DNA of 64,000 nucleotides, taken from NCBI RefSeq assembly GCF_900104145.1, contig NZ_FNLB01000006.1, forward strand, positions 3,573,001 through 3,637,000. Direction: 5' to 3'. The notes under the pieces are model-generated. The model made no database searches and was not told the DNA's origin. It saw only the letters and a program-made list of their open reading frames with translations. The stretch's first letter is position 1. Each line of letters starts with the position of its first letter. Source of the DNA: Pseudovibrio sp. Tun.PSC04-5.I4. GTDB lineage: Bacteria > Pseudomonadota > Alphaproteobacteria > Rhizobiales > Stappiaceae. Of this stretch, positions 52,064 through 62,060 are shown one piece after another. The translations under genes and the position numbers were made by a program.

Positions 52064-53710
52064 CTAGGCAAGCTTCTTGGCTTCCTCACGAAGTAAAAAC
52101 TTCTGAATCTTGCCGGTCGAAGTTTTGGGCAGATCTACGAATACAACGGTTTTTGGGGCTTTGAAGCCAGCGAGATGTTGCTTGCAGAAACTGGCAATTT
52201 CTGCTTCCGTCACGCTGCTATCTTTGCGCAGCTCAACAAATGCGCAGGGTGTTTCCCCCCATTTTTCATCGGGACGTGCAACGACCGCTGCTGAGGACAC
52301 ATCTGGGTGTTTGTAGAGGACTTCCTCCACCTCGATGGATGAGATGTTTTCACCGCCGGAGATTATGATGTCTTTTGAACGGTCTTTAAGCTGGATGTAC
52401 CCATCTTCATGCTGGACCCCAAGGTCCCCTGAATGGAACCAGCCACCTGAAAAGGCTTCCTTCGTTGCGATCGGGTTTTTCAAATACCCCTTCATGACAA
52501 CATTGCCTCTGAACATGACCTCTCCAATAGTTTCTCCATCGGATGGGACAGGTTCCATGGTTTCGGGATCAAGGACAGCAAGGTCTTCCAAAGCAACGTA
52601 GTTGACGCCTTGGCGGGCTTTCCGTGTTGCTTGTTCCTGAGATGACAGTTCGTTCCATTGTTCGTGCCACTCGTTGACAACAGCGGGGCCATAGACCTCC
52701 GTCAGTCCATAGAGGTGGGTAACATTGAAGCCTTCTTCTGCCATTGCTGCCAGCACGGTTTCTGGTGGAGGAGCGGCGGCTGTAAAAAATTCCACAGGCT
52801 GGGTTAGCTTGCGTTTTTCGTCTTCTGCAGTATTGAGCAATGTCGACATGACAATTGGTGCACCGCAGAGGTGCGTGACTTTCTCATCCGCTAGTGCATT
52901 CCAGATTGGAGCTTGTCTTACCTGACGCAAGCAGACGTGTGTTCCTGCGACAAGAGACAAAGACCACGGGAAACACCAGCCGTTGCAATGGAACATCGGT
53001 AATGTCCAGAGATAGACGGGGTGTCTGCCCATTGCGGCGGTGATGATGTTTGCTTGTGCAAGAAGATAGGCACCACGATGATGGTATACGACGCCCTTTG
53101 GGTTGCCGGTTGTACCAGAGGTGTAATTGAGACTGATGGCATCCCACTCATCTGCGGGTAGTTGCCATTGGAAGTTCGGATCCCCAGCGGCGAGGAGCTC
53201 TTCATACTCCATCTCACCAATGACTGGTGCAGATTGAGGGAACTCCAGATCATCATAGAGAACTACGATAGGCTTTACGATTGCCAGATCTAGCGCTTCG
53301 CTCATCACTTTGGAGAATTCGCGATCAACAATAACTAGTTTGGTTTCGGCGTGATCCAGTTGGAAAGCGATAATTGCCGCATCCAGTCGCGTATTGAGTG
53401 CATGAAGCACTGCTCCAGCCATTGGGACGCCATAGTGAGCTTCCAGCATTGGCGGAGTGTTGGATAACATGACTGATACACAATCATTTTTTCCAACGTT
53501 GCGCTGGCGCAAAGAGCTGGCGAGTCGCTTTGAACGATCATAAAATTGCTGGTAGCTGCGATTAATAGTGCCGTGAATGATTGCGGTGTGGTCTGGAAAT
53601 ACTTTCGCAGCCCTCGCTAGAAAACTAAGGGGACTCAAAGGCGCGTAATTGGCCTTGGATTTTGGGAGATCTGTGTCGAAAAAAGAGGTGTTTAATGGAA
53701 TGTTTTTCAT
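52064..53710 (-). CDS. Acyl-CoA synthetase (AMP-binding, class I adenylase)
   Basis: 548 residues. Activates a carboxylic acid to its CoA thioester via an acyl-adenylate. Motifs: LNYTSGTTGNPKGVVYHH (A3), YGLTEVYGP (A5), GGWFHSGDLGV (A7), KDRSKDIIISGGENISSIEVE (A8) and the catalytic Lys in KTSTGKIQKFLLR (A10). The sequence type is that of medium-chain or plant AAE-like synthetases; substrate not assignable. Alone, convergent with the small DUF465 gene. Confidence 0.9.
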   Translation of the reverse strand: MKNIPLNTSFFDTDLPKSKANYAPLSPLSFLARAAKVFPDHTAIIHGTINRSYQQFYDRSKRLASSLRQRNVGKNDCVSVMLSNTPPMLEAHYGVPMAGAVLHALNTRLDAAIIAFQLDHAETKLVIVDREFSKVMSEALDLAIVKPIVVLYDDLEFPQSAPVIGEMEYEELLAAGDPNFQWQLPADEWDAISLNYTSGTTGNPKGVVYHHRGAYLLAQANIITAAMGRHPVYLWTLPMFHCNGWCFPWSLSLVAGTHVCLRQVRQAPIWNALADEKVTHLCGAPIVMSTLLNTAEDEKRKLTQPVEFFTAAAPPPETVLAAMAEEGFNVTHLYGLTEVYGPAVVNEWHEQWNELSSQEQATRKARQGVNYVALEDLAVLDPETMEPVPSDGETIGEVMFRGNVVMKGYLKNPIATKEAFSGGWFHSGDLGVQHEDGYIQLKDRSKDIIISGGENISSIEVEEVLYKHPDVSSAAVVARPDEKWGETPCAFVELRKDSSVTEAEIASFCKQHLAGFKAPKTVVFVDLPKTSTGKIQKFLLREEAKKLA

Positions 53711-54177
53711 GAAATTCCCCCTGCATCTATAAACTACCTAAAGGGTTCCTATGATCCTTTGAGATAATCAGCAGCTTAAGTCCGCAAGTTAATTACTGAT
53801 CTGAATAACTTAGTATTATGAGTGTTATTGACTTTGATATATCTGAGTATTGGGAGGGGGGATAGCCTAGATAACCTAGATATTTGTCTGAATGTATTCT
53901 CGGACTTAGACTTTCATCTATCAGTATTTTCTAGGTGTTATGTGGATTAGTGTAGATATGTTCTGTAAAATTTTATGCTTCAGTTGCAAAAAAATGAACT
54001 AACTCAACGGAATGAGTGAAATTATGTTGACTTTCTTGTCTAGAAGAAAGCTCGCGACAATTTGCAACACCTTCCAGACCTTCCCCGTTAGCCTTTCGAT
54101 TTGTAATGTAGACCTAATAGACAAAAGAATAATTTGTGTCTGCAGAAATGTAGGTGTGATGAAAAAACAGGGCCAGC
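53711..54177. other. AT-rich gene-free region
   Basis: About 470 bases, visibly AT-rich, with stretches of T and A near 53800-53990. A 144-residue frame beginning at 54012 overlaps the next gene in another frame and has no ribosome site, so I leave it out. Likely holds the promoter of the acyl-CoA synthetase gene. Confidence 0.45.
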
Positions 54178-54762
54178 ATGAACGTGACTGCACAAAATCG
54201 ACAAGGAAAGATCGCCGTATTTTTTGGCGTAATTTTCTGCGCGATAACGGTCCTTCTGACTGGCTATATTTTTTCAATGGGCGCACAAAGTACGCAGGAT
54301 CGGCAATGGTTCTTGGTGTTGGTTGCGCTTCCAGTTGCTATCCAGCTTTTTCTGAAAAGAGCTGTCATCCTGAACCATCTTCGTTTGCATTGGTATATCT
54401 GGGCGATATCTATGGCAGTTTGCCTTGTTGCAGCTGTGCAGCTTAGCAATGCGCAGCTTCACTCATCATCCAGTATGGCGGATATGTTGCGCACCTACTT
54501 CTTTTCTTGGGTTGGAGGGGAACCGCCAAGTTCTAGGTTTGCTGAGTACCCAAGAACTTTCGACGGCGGAAACCAGGTGAAACTGGGAACCGTTACTCCA
54601 CTTTCGCCATACGGTGAAACCAAACTTAATCTGATTGATCCGTCTACCTACTTTAATCAGCGAGTGACGTGGAAGGCTGTTCCTGATTCAGCCTATCAGA
54701 TGGGCAATGCCATAAATATTGTACAAGGTGTATTGTACCACGGCTTAATTGAGAGCCAGTAG
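54178..54762 (+). CDS. Unrecognised small membrane protein
   Basis: 194 residues, no family recognised. Three hydrophobic helices at the N terminus: IAVFFGVIFCAITVLLTGYI, FLVLVALPVAIQLFL and WYIWAISMAVCLVAAVQL. Then a soluble C-terminal region of about 100 residues with GGEPPSSRFAEYPRTFDGGNQV and a Tyr/Trp-rich segment. ATG 54178 has only AGGGCC before it, so the start is not firm. Base use is AT-rich like the flanking gap. Confidence 0.6.
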   Translation: MNVTAQNRQGKIAVFFGVIFCAITVLLTGYIFSMGAQSTQDRQWFLVLVALPVAIQLFLKRAVILNHLRLHWYIWAISMAVCLVAAVQLSNAQLHSSSSMADMLRTYFFSWVGGEPPSSRFAEYPRTFDGGNQVKLGTVTPLSPYGETKLNLIDPSTYFNQRVTWKAVPDSAYQMGNAINIVQGVLYHGLIESQ

Positions 54763-54873
54763 CCGGCCATTTATCAGCTTTAGCGTTACGACGAATTCAC
54801 TGTTGGTGAGGTGCGGCAAAACTAAGGCCCCTCATTGAGGAATTCTATCAGCGCAGTTGTTTGAATGAGTGAT

Positions 54874-55632
54874 TTAAATCGCGCTGACACCATCCCACAT
54901 GAGCTTTATTGCGATTATGAACAGACCCGCATAGGTGATCTTGTAGAAGAGATCCTTGTCTATGTGCCTGACGATTTTAATGCCTGCCAGAGTTGCCAGA
55001 GGCGCAAGTGGAAGCAACATCAAAGAAGTCGAAATGTTTGTGGAATCGAATTGCCCAAGCATGAAGTAGGGCAGGATCTTTGAAAAGTTGACCGTTGCGA
55101 AGAAAATTACGGCAGTGCCAGCCAGTACAGGCGGGGCAAGGCGCAATGGCAATGCGTACATCTGGAAGGGTACTCCACCAGCGTGGGCAATAAAACTGGT
55201 TACGCCGGAGATTGTACCCCAAATTCCGCCAAGCACCATATTATGAGGTTTGGGCGGTTTGCTCGCGCGTTTGCCAAACCAATAATCCAGTACAAACACC
55301 AGAGCTATCACGCCAGTTACCAGACGAATGTAAGAGTCTGAAACGTAAGCGGCGGTGAAGTAACCTATGACGGTTCCCAGCAAGCCAGCAGGAATCATGA
55401 TGAGCAGGGTACGCCTACAATAGGTTGCCCGATAAGAGATTAGCCCGACAACATCCATAACCAGCAGTATTGGCAGGAGAATACCGGCGGCCTGCACTGG
55501 TGATATTGCCAAGGACATGAGTGGGACGCCGATGAGAGCAAGGCCGCCACCGAAGCCACCTTTTGCCATGCCAACAACGAAAACAGCAGGTATTGCACAG
55601 AGATAGAACAAAGGATCAGAAATAGGCAGCAT
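54874..55632 (-). CDS. TauE/SafE family permease
   Basis: 252 residues with about eight membrane segments. The family starts with a conserved Gly-rich helix, here FVVGMAKGGFGGGLALIGVPLMSL, and ends in a second half with GIWGTISGVTSFIAHAGGVP. Members export sulfite, sulfoacetate or related organosulfur compounds. No sulfur gene is next to it, so the substrate is open. Divergent from the propionyl-CoA synthetase gene. Confidence 0.9.
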   Translation of the reverse strand: MLPISDPLFYLCAIPAVFVVGMAKGGFGGGLALIGVPLMSLAISPVQAAGILLPILLVMDVVGLISYRATYCRRTLLIMIPAGLLGTVIGYFTAAYVSDSYIRLVTGVIALVFVLDYWFGKRASKPPKPHNMVLGGIWGTISGVTSFIAHAGGVPFQMYALPLRLAPPVLAGTAVIFFATVNFSKILPYFMLGQFDSTNISTSLMLLPLAPLATLAGIKIVRHIDKDLFYKITYAGLFIIAIKLMWDGVSAI

Positions 55633-55834
55633 GATTTGCTTGCCGCTTAGATGCGGGCAAGTCCTTTTTAATTAAACGGAAACTATGAAATAGGGCGGGT
55701 GGAAGTACATGTGTGCCTTTGGTTATAAGCCGATTTTCTAATATAGGAAAACTTGCCTTTGCGTCATTCAAGGCTCAATCTTCACCGGACCTGTGGACAG
55801 GTGCGATGCAGGGGTGCGCAGGAGGAGAGCCGTT

Positions 55835-57748
55835 ATGACAAGTCGGTACCAGGATATTTATGATGGATGGAAAGAGAACAGCGAAGCTTTTTGGGATGAG
55901 GCTGCTAAAGGCATTGATTGGTTTACTCCATACACCAAAACGTTTGATGGTACACAAGGTCCTTATGGGCGTTGGTATACGGGCGGTGAGTGTAACACTT
56001 GTTATAACTGTGTTGACCGGCATGTCGAGCATGGTCGCCCAGGACAGCCAGCACTCATTTATGATAGCGCTGTAATAGGTGAAAAACGCACCTACACCTA
56101 TCTTGAAGTGCAAGAACAAGTTGGGGCGATGGCGGCGTTGCTTCGAGAAAAAGGCGTAGAGAAGGGCACAATGGTGCTGATCTATATGCCTATGATTCCT
56201 CAAGCGGCGTTTGCAATGTTGGCATGTGCCCGTCTTGGCGCGATCCACTCAGTTGTGTTTGGTGGATTTGCTGCGCAGGAACTGGCCGTTCGAATTGATG
56301 ATTGCCAGCCCAAGGCCATTATCAGCGCCTCCTGTGGTGTTGAGCCTAACCGCGTGGTTGAATACAAACCTTTGCTGGATAAAGCGATTGAACTGTCCTC
56401 CCACAAACCAGAATTCTGCTTTGTTCAACAACGTGAGCAGCATCTTGCTGAGTTGATTGAGGGGCGTGATTTTGACCTGGGCGCTTTGATGGATATTGCG
56501 GTTACAGAAAAAATGACAACCGAATGTGTACCGGTTGCTGCGACAGATCCTCTCTATGTGCTGTATACCTCTGGAACTACCGGTCAGCCGAAAGGCGTGG
56601 TGCGCGATAATGGTGGCCACATGGTTGCTCTTAAGTGGTCCATGGAAAATCTATACGGTATTGATCCGGGTGAGGTGTTCTGGGCGGCTTCTGATGTGGG
56701 TTGGGTCGTTGGTCATTCGTACATTGTTTACGCGCCGCTGCTTCATGGGGCTGTGACCCTTTTATATGAAGGCAAGCCAGTTGGGACACCGGATGCAGGT
56801 GCGTTCTGGCGTGTGATTTCAGAACACGCTGTTGTGTCGCTCTTCACAGCGCCGACGGCTTTCCGTGCGATTAAGAAGGAAGATCCTGAGGGCTCTGAGT
56901 TGAGTAAGTACAGCCTGAGTGGTTTTCGATCTTTGTTCCTTGCTGGTGAACGGGCTGATCCTGATACCATTTTATGGGCAGAGAACCTGCTGGGCGTGCC
57001 GGTGATCGATCACTGGTGGCAGACAGAAACTGGCTGGTGCATTGCGGGTAATCCGCTTGGCCTTGGGAAACTTCCTGTCAAACTGGGTAGTTCGACTGTT
57101 CCAATGCCGGGTTACGAAATGCACGTATTGGATGATGAAGGCAATGAGGTGGTTACCGGGCAACTGGGTAATGTCGTTGTGAAACTGCCATTGCCTCCCG
57201 GTTCGCTGCCGACCCTTTGGAATGCGGATGATCGTTTCAGGGAAGCTTATCTGGAAGAGTTTCCAGGATACTATAAGACGGCGGATGCGGGGCTGATGGA
57301 CGAAGACGGATATCTCTTCATCATGTCGAGGACCGATGACATTATCAACGTTGCAGGACATCGGTTGTCTACCGGCGGAATGGAAGAGGTGCTTGCTGAG
57401 CATCCTGATGTTGCTGAGTGTGCTGTGATCGGGATTGCAGATAATCTTAAAGGGCAATTGCCTTGTGGCTTCGTTGTGCTGAAAAGCGGCGTGGACAGAC
57501 CAACTGAGGTGATTGAAAAAGAGCTTATTGCGATGGTGCGCGACAAAGTTGGTCCAGTTGCGGCATTTAAACTGGCGATCACTGTCGATCGTTTGCCGAA
57601 AACTCGCTCAGGGAAAATTCTCCGCGCCACGATGCGTAAGATTGCAGATGGTGAAGAGTTCCGTATGCCTGCCACCATTGACGACCCAGCGATCCTCGAA
57701 GAAATTGCGGAAGCCATCTCGGTCAGAGGTCTGGCATCTGTCAGCTGA
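55835..57748 (+). CDS. prpE: Propionyl-CoA/acetyl-CoA synthetase
   Basis: 637 residues. ADP-free acyl-CoA synthetase of the acetyl/propionyl group. Motifs: YTSGTTGQPKGVVRD (A3), ASDVGWVVGHSY, the aromatic DHWWQTETGW (A5), GYYKTADAGL (A7) and the catalytic Lys in KTRSGKILR. The N terminus (SRYQDIYDGWKENSEAFW) and length match PrpE-type enzymes better than Acs. GGAGGAG lies 9 bases before ATG 55835, against the longer frame from 55793. Confidence 0.9.
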   Translation: MTSRYQDIYDGWKENSEAFWDEAAKGIDWFTPYTKTFDGTQGPYGRWYTGGECNTCYNCVDRHVEHGRPGQPALIYDSAVIGEKRTYTYLEVQEQVGAMAALLREKGVEKGTMVLIYMPMIPQAAFAMLACARLGAIHSVVFGGFAAQELAVRIDDCQPKAIISASCGVEPNRVVEYKPLLDKAIELSSHKPEFCFVQQREQHLAELIEGRDFDLGALMDIAVTEKMTTECVPVAATDPLYVLYTSGTTGQPKGVVRDNGGHMVALKWSMENLYGIDPGEVFWAASDVGWVVGHSYIVYAPLLHGAVTLLYEGKPVGTPDAGAFWRVISEHAVVSLFTAPTAFRAIKKEDPEGSELSKYSLSGFRSLFLAGERADPDTILWAENLLGVPVIDHWWQTETGWCIAGNPLGLGKLPVKLGSSTVPMPGYEMHVLDDEGNEVVTGQLGNVVVKLPLPPGSLPTLWNADDRFREAYLEEFPGYYKTADAGLMDEDGYLFIMSRTDDIINVAGHRLSTGGMEEVLAEHPDVAECAVIGIADNLKGQLPCGFVVLKSGVDRPTEVIEKELIAMVRDKVGPVAAFKLAITVDRLPKTRSGKILRATMRKIADGEEFRMPATIDDPAILEEIAEAISVRGLASVS

Positions 57749-57851
57749 TTAAAGAGTTTCTACGCAGCTTTGCTGGAGAAGTACATCGACATGTCGAGAC
57801 TGAGAGATTAAGGTCGCCGAAATTTCGGCATCTGCCAGAGGTATTTTAAAA

Positions 57852-58643
57852 GTGAAACTAGACAAGAAAGTTGCGATTGTAACCGGTGGCGCACAAGGCA
57901 TCGGTTACGCTATTGCGCAACGGTTTTTGCAAGATGGCGCTAAAGTCATGCTCTCCGATGCTGATGAGAAGGCAGGAGAAGCCGCGCAGGTTGCACTCTC
58001 AGAGTTTGGAGATGTTGCGTTTTGCCATTGCGATGTCAGTGTTCGTCTTGATGTCCGCAATATGGTTGCGAACACTCTCGATGAATTCGGTGATATTGAT
58101 GTTCTGGTCAATAATGCGGGTGTGACAGCGAGCGGAGATTTTCTAACGCTTCCTGAAGATGAGTTTGATCGTGTCCTTCAGGTGAACTTGAAGGGGGCTT
58201 TCCTTTGCTCACAAGCGGTTGCCCGGCACATGGTAGAGAAGATTGAAGAGGGCGGTGACCCAGGTTCAATCATCAATATCAGCTCCGTCAATGCGGTTTT
58301 GGCGATTCCAGACCAGATTCCCTACACAGTTTCAAAAGGTGGGCTCAACCAACTGACCCACGTTTCTGCTGTTGCTTTGGCTAAGTATGGAATTCGGGTC
58401 AACGGCATTGGCCCGGGTTCGATTGAAACAGAAATGTTTAAGAGTGTGGTTCGGGATCCGAGTAAACTGGCAACAGTTCTCTCTCGCACACCGCTGGGCC
58501 GTTTGGGTAAGCCAGCGGAAGTTGCAAGCATTGCCTCCTTCCTCGCTTCGGAGGATGCCAGCTACATTTCAGGCCAAACGATCTACGCTGATGGCGCGCG
58601 TCTGCCGTTGAACTATACTGTGGATGTGATTGAGCCTGAGTAG
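57852..58643 (+). CDS. Short-chain dehydrogenase/reductase
   Basis: 263 residues, classical SDR. GTG start at 57852, AGAGG 10 bases before. Motifs: TGGAQGIGYAIA (cofactor), NNAGV, catalytic Ser in INISSVNAV and YxxxK in PYTVSKGGLNQL. The pattern GIGPGSIETEM is typical of glucose/3-oxoacyl-ACP reductase-like enzymes, but the substrate is not readable. Same strand as prpE with a 103-base gap, so possibly one transcript. Confidence 0.9.
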   Translation: MKLDKKVAIVTGGAQGIGYAIAQRFLQDGAKVMLSDADEKAGEAAQVALSEFGDVAFCHCDVSVRLDVRNMVANTLDEFGDIDVLVNNAGVTASGDFLTLPEDEFDRVLQVNLKGAFLCSQAVARHMVEKIEEGGDPGSIINISSVNAVLAIPDQIPYTVSKGGLNQLTHVSAVALAKYGIRVNGIGPGSIETEMFKSVVRDPSKLATVLSRTPLGRLGKPAEVASIASFLASEDASYISGQTIYADGARLPLNYTVDVIEPE

Positions 58644-58663
58644 AGCTTGCCCGTTTAGAATTG

Positions 58664-58697
58664 AAAAAGCCGCGCCTGTTTGGGACGCGGCTTTTTT
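58664..58697. terminator. Terminator after the SDR gene
   Basis: AAAAAGCCGCG / CGCGGCTTTTT (58664-58674, 58686-58696), loop 11 bases, T runs on both strands; placed between converging SDR and ABC exporter genes. Confidence 0.87.
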
Positions 58698-58713
58698 TTA
58701 TTCAGATTTTTGT

Positions 58714-60504
58714 TTATTGAGAACTGAGTGCTTCCGCGCCGATTTCAAATTGCATTCTTGCCAATTTGGCATAAAGACCGTTTTGAGCGACCAGTGTATC
58801 GTGGGTTCCTTCCTCCACGATATTACCTCGGTCCATCACAACAATCCGATCAGCTTTCAATACGGTTGCCAATCGGTGTGCAATGATCAACGTCGTGCGG
58901 CCTTCCATTAGCTTGTCGAGGGCTTTCTGGACTATGGTTTCGCTCTCTGCATCCAGAGCGCTGGTAGCTTCATCCAGCAGCAGAACGGGTACGTCCTTCA
59001 GGATTGCACGGGCAATGGCAATTCGCTGTCGTTGGCCCCCGGAAAGGGTTACACCGCGCTCCCCGATAAGAGTGTCGTAACCGTTCTTCATGGCGTTGAT
59101 GAACTCATCTGCCAGCGCAAACTTCGCGGCAGAAATGATTTGCTCACGCGTTGCCTCTTCTTTGCCAAAGGAGATGTTTTCTGCAATCGAGGTTCCGAAA
59201 ATGGCTGTGTCCTGAGGAACCAAGGCTATGTGTTCGCGCAGGTCTCGCGGATCTGTTGAATCCAGCTTGACACCATCCAGTGTGATATTGCCTGCAACCG
59301 GATCATAATAACGCATGAGCAACTGGAAGAGTGTTGATTTGCCTGCACCGCTTGGTCCTACGATTGCAACTGTCTCGCCTTTTTTGATGGAGAGATTGAG
59401 GTTCTCAAGCACACCAGATTCAGTCGCTGTTGGATAATGGAAAGTGACGGCGTTGAATTCAATCTCCCCAATCGTTGGTGACGGCAGAGCAATCGGATTA
59501 GCTGGTGCGTTGATCTCAGAGGGGACATGCAACAGCCCGGTGATCCGATCTGCGGCACCTGCAGCTTTCGCCAGTTCACCCCAGACCTGAGAGAGCTCAC
59601 TCATGGCCCCGGCGGCAATGATTGAGTAGATGAGGAACTGGGTGAGCTGCCCGCCAGACATCCGACCTTCAACAACATCCAATGCACCAACCCAAAGGAC
59701 AGAAACGATGCTTGACGAGATAATCAGAATGATTGTTGCAATGAGGAATGCGCGTGCCTTTGTTGCGACAAGGGCCGCTTCATAAGTCGAGTCAATATCT
59801 TTTTCAAATTGATCTGAGACGCTTTTCTCATTCGTGAAGGCTTGCAGCGTTCGGATTGAGCCAAGAACCTCTGTCGCATAAGCAATGGCATTTGCCAATG
59901 TGGTTTGCGCGTGACTGGTTCGGTTGCGAACAGAGCGGCCAAACCCGAGCAGAGGCAGGACTATAAGTGGGATCGCCAGAAGTACGAATAAGGAAAGCCG
60001 TGGGCTGGTGAACACCATCAGCGTTGTTGAGCCAGCAAACATAAGTACGTGCCGCAGAGCGATAGAAGCGCTTGCGCCAAAGGCGGATTGAATGAGGGTT
60101 GTATCTGCCGTGAGGCGGGAGATGATTTCGCCGGACTTGGTTTTGTCGTAAAACGATGGCGAGAGGTATGTGAGGTGGCGGAATACATCTGAGCGCAGGT
60201 CGGCAACGATTCGCTCACCGATCATCATCACCATGTAGTAACGAAGTGAGCTGGCTACCGCGAGTAGGGCAATCACAAAAATGATGCCGATAAAATAATC
60301 ATCAATCAGATTTGGTTTGTCGGCACTGAAGCCATAATCAACCATATACCTGACGGCAATTGGCAGAACCAACGTTAACCCGGCGGCAGCCAGAAGGGCA
60401 ATGGTCGCAAGGACAAGACGGGCCTTATGCCTTAAAAGATAAGGAAATAACGTTGCGAGTGGACGCAGTGTCTTTTCCCGAGTTTTTGTGTCCCGCTGGC
60501 TCAT
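58714..60504 (-). CDS. ABC exporter, MsbA/ABCB-like half transporter
   Basis: 596 residues. Six membrane helices (residues about 30-310) followed by a nucleotide-binding domain: Walker A GPSGAGKST, Q-loop LVPQDTAIF, signature LSGGQRQRIA, Walker B VLLLDEATSALD, and His in IAHRLATV. Homodimeric exporter of lipid or drug type. ATG 60504 follows GGGAG; the frame extends ten codons further without a ribosome site. Confidence 0.94.
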   Translation of the reverse strand: MSQRDTKTREKTLRPLATLFPYLLRHKARLVLATIALLAAAGLTLVLPIAVRYMVDYGFSADKPNLIDDYFIGIIFVIALLAVASSLRYYMVMMIGERIVADLRSDVFRHLTYLSPSFYDKTKSGEIISRLTADTTLIQSAFGASASIALRHVLMFAGSTTLMVFTSPRLSLFVLLAIPLIVLPLLGFGRSVRNRTSHAQTTLANAIAYATEVLGSIRTLQAFTNEKSVSDQFEKDIDSTYEAALVATKARAFLIATIILIISSSIVSVLWVGALDVVEGRMSGGQLTQFLIYSIIAAGAMSELSQVWGELAKAAGAADRITGLLHVPSEINAPANPIALPSPTIGEIEFNAVTFHYPTATESGVLENLNLSIKKGETVAIVGPSGAGKSTLFQLLMRYYDPVAGNITLDGVKLDSTDPRDLREHIALVPQDTAIFGTSIAENISFGKEEATREQIISAAKFALADEFINAMKNGYDTLIGERGVTLSGGQRQRIAIARAILKDVPVLLLDEATSALDAESETIVQKALDKLMEGRTTLIIAHRLATVLKADRIVVMDRGNIVEEGTHDTLVAQNGLYAKLARMQFEIGAEALSSQ

Positions 60505-60769
60505 GCCATCTCCCGGATATTGATGAAAATGCAATAAATAATATTATGCTGAAGTAGATGTGTGCCACCATGTGAAATTACAAGCGCTTTCTCCGGTTTT
60601 CTGCGGGGGATACCCTCTTGTTTCCTCTGTTTGGATGGGGTATAGACCCGAGCACGATTACGCCGTACTTGTGGAAGTGCGGCTTCTTTCTACCGATGCT
60701 TCAGGCTAGCCCTAAGCCGTTCTTTTAAGAACTGGTGGTTTTTGGCCGTTGCTGATAGGACATTAGGTC

Positions 60770-60994
60770 ATGAAACAGGACATTCATCCAGACTACCACA
60801 CCATCACAGTTAAACTCGTTGATGGTTCCGAATTCACCACCCGTTCTACATACGGTTCTGAAGGTGACACTTTGCAGCTCGACATCGATCCGAGCTCCCA
60901 CCCAGCATGGACCGGCGGTGACCGTCAGCTCATGGACCGCGGTGGTCGCGTGTCCCGCTTTACCAGCAAGTTTGGTAGCTTCTTGGGCAAATAA
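60770..60994 (+). CDS. rpmE: 50S ribosomal protein L31
   Basis: 74 residues, begins MKQDIHPDYHTITVKLVDGSEF. Lacks the zinc-binding CxxC motif, the type common in alphaproteobacteria. TTAGG lies before the ATG. The 265 bases upstream hold an inverted GTTCTT/AAGAAC pair at about 60719-60732. Terminator follows. Confidence 0.96.
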   Translation: MKQDIHPDYHTITVKLVDGSEFTTRSTYGSEGDTLQLDIDPSSHPAWTGGDRQLMDRGGRVSRFTSKFGSFLGK

Positions 60995-61018
60995 TTGCTC
61001 TGAAGTTAGTGGAATTAG

Positions 61019-61050
61019 AAAAACCCGGAGCGTTTGCTTCGGGTTTTTTT
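61019..61050 (+). terminator. Terminator of rpmE
   Basis: AAAAACCCGGAGC / GCTTCGGGTTTTT (61019-61031, 61036-61048, one G-T pair), 4-base loop, T run. Confidence 0.88.
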
Positions 61051-61183
61051 GTGTGCGTTTGCGGAGTGGGCAGGGTTGCCAACCGGAGTTTAAGTTGGTG
61101 ATGGTTGCTTTGATTGGTGTCGTGCGCTTACAGAGGTTTAAGATAACTGGCTATTAATCTGAACCGCTCTTGGGGAAAGCATT

Positions 61184-61711
61184 TTAAAGCTTAAAAGCAG
61201 CATTGAGCTGTGAGAGTTGCTCTCCAACTGGGTTGGACGTGTTTGCTGCTCGTTCGCGCAATAGCTCTTCTTTCAGCATGGAATCGACATGCTTTATCCG
61301 TCTTTGTAGCTGGAACGAGGTATTAATCAGATTACGGAGTGCCTCTGGTAAATCTTCCCAAACCGGGTTTTGGGTTGTCTTTGACGCATTCTCAACGCGG
61401 ATCTTGTTTTTCTCGTTTTGTGCTTCAGATTGCTGAAGCTCACCGTCTTTGACTGCACGTTGCAGCAAAAGCCAAGAGGCCATTTGCATAAGACGAGTGG
61501 TTAAGCGCATGGATTCAGTTGCGTAGGCTAAGGACGGTGCAGGCCCAAGAGCTTTGCTGTGCTTTCTACCAGGGCCATCAAGATAAGAGGCGGTGTCTTC
61601 TACGAGAGCCATGCCCTCGCGAAATAGCTTGGTGAAGTTTTCGGAGGTCATAAGCCTCTGCGCAAAGCTGAAGGTATTCTCTGGCTCTGATTTCACTACA
61701 AACTCACCCAT
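61184..61711 (-). CDS. rcdA: RcdA-like protein (DUF1465), regulator of CtrA degradation
   Basis: 175 residues. Conserved stretch RLTTRLMQMASWLLLQRAV with FREGMALVEDTASYLDG before it, as in Caulobacter RcdA, the adaptor that with CpdR and PopA delivers CtrA to ClpXP. ATG 61711 is chosen because GAGGG is 7 bases upstream; the frame is open to 61861 but the extra 50 residues are not conserved. The three-helix adaptor fold and a flexible C-terminal tail (VGEQLSQLNAAFKL) fit. Confidence 0.85.
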   Translation of the reverse strand: MGEFVVKSEPENTFSFAQRLMTSENFTKLFREGMALVEDTASYLDGPGRKHSKALGPAPSLAYATESMRLTTRLMQMASWLLLQRAVKDGELQQSEAQNEKNKIRVENASKTTQNPVWEDLPEALRNLINTSFQLQRRIKHVDSMLKEELLRERAANTSNPVGEQLSQLNAAFKL

Positions 61712-61940
61712 AATAAACCCTCGTCCGTTTCGTTTCGTTTCGGTTCTCTTGCTGTCGTCCTTTTGCAATCCCAGTCTGAAACACTTGCGGCTCGAAATAT
61801 GTGATGAGCCATTTGCGAAGAATATAACTGTCTCGAAATGGAGCAAGAGGTTTTGCCTCAAGCTCAGAAAAGCAAGGGTTATGCCAACTTCGAGCTGTGA
61901 ATAGTGTGGCTATCTCTCAATACTGATTTCAGTAGATGCG

Positions 61941-62060
61941 AAAAAAAAGAGCCGCATCGGTGCGGCTCTGAGGTGTTTTAACAGGGAGGCGTCAAGCAGA
62001 GTGAAAGCTCACTCTGGATCCAGATGAACTGGAATAACTAAGTTCTAATTTAAAATGGTT
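61941..62060 (-). ncRNA. Candidate minus-strand small RNA with CCTCCC motif
   Basis: Read on the minus strand from about 62060: a perfect 8-bp hairpin CAGAGTGA/TCACTCTG (61997-62016, 4-base loop), an exposed CCTCCC (61984-61989), a second CCTC (61970-61973), and a terminator AGAGCCGCA/TGCGGCTCT (61948-61969) followed by eight T. No gene on this strand needs this terminator, since rcdA starts downstream of it. -35-like TTGTCG and -10-like ATTTTA at a 17-base spacing lie upstream at about 62060-62090. Family not assigned. Confidence 0.45.

Noticed and set aside
54012..54446. 144-residue frame overlapping the small membrane protein
   Set aside because: Other frame of the same DNA, no ribosome site; the frame from 54178 has helices and better codons.
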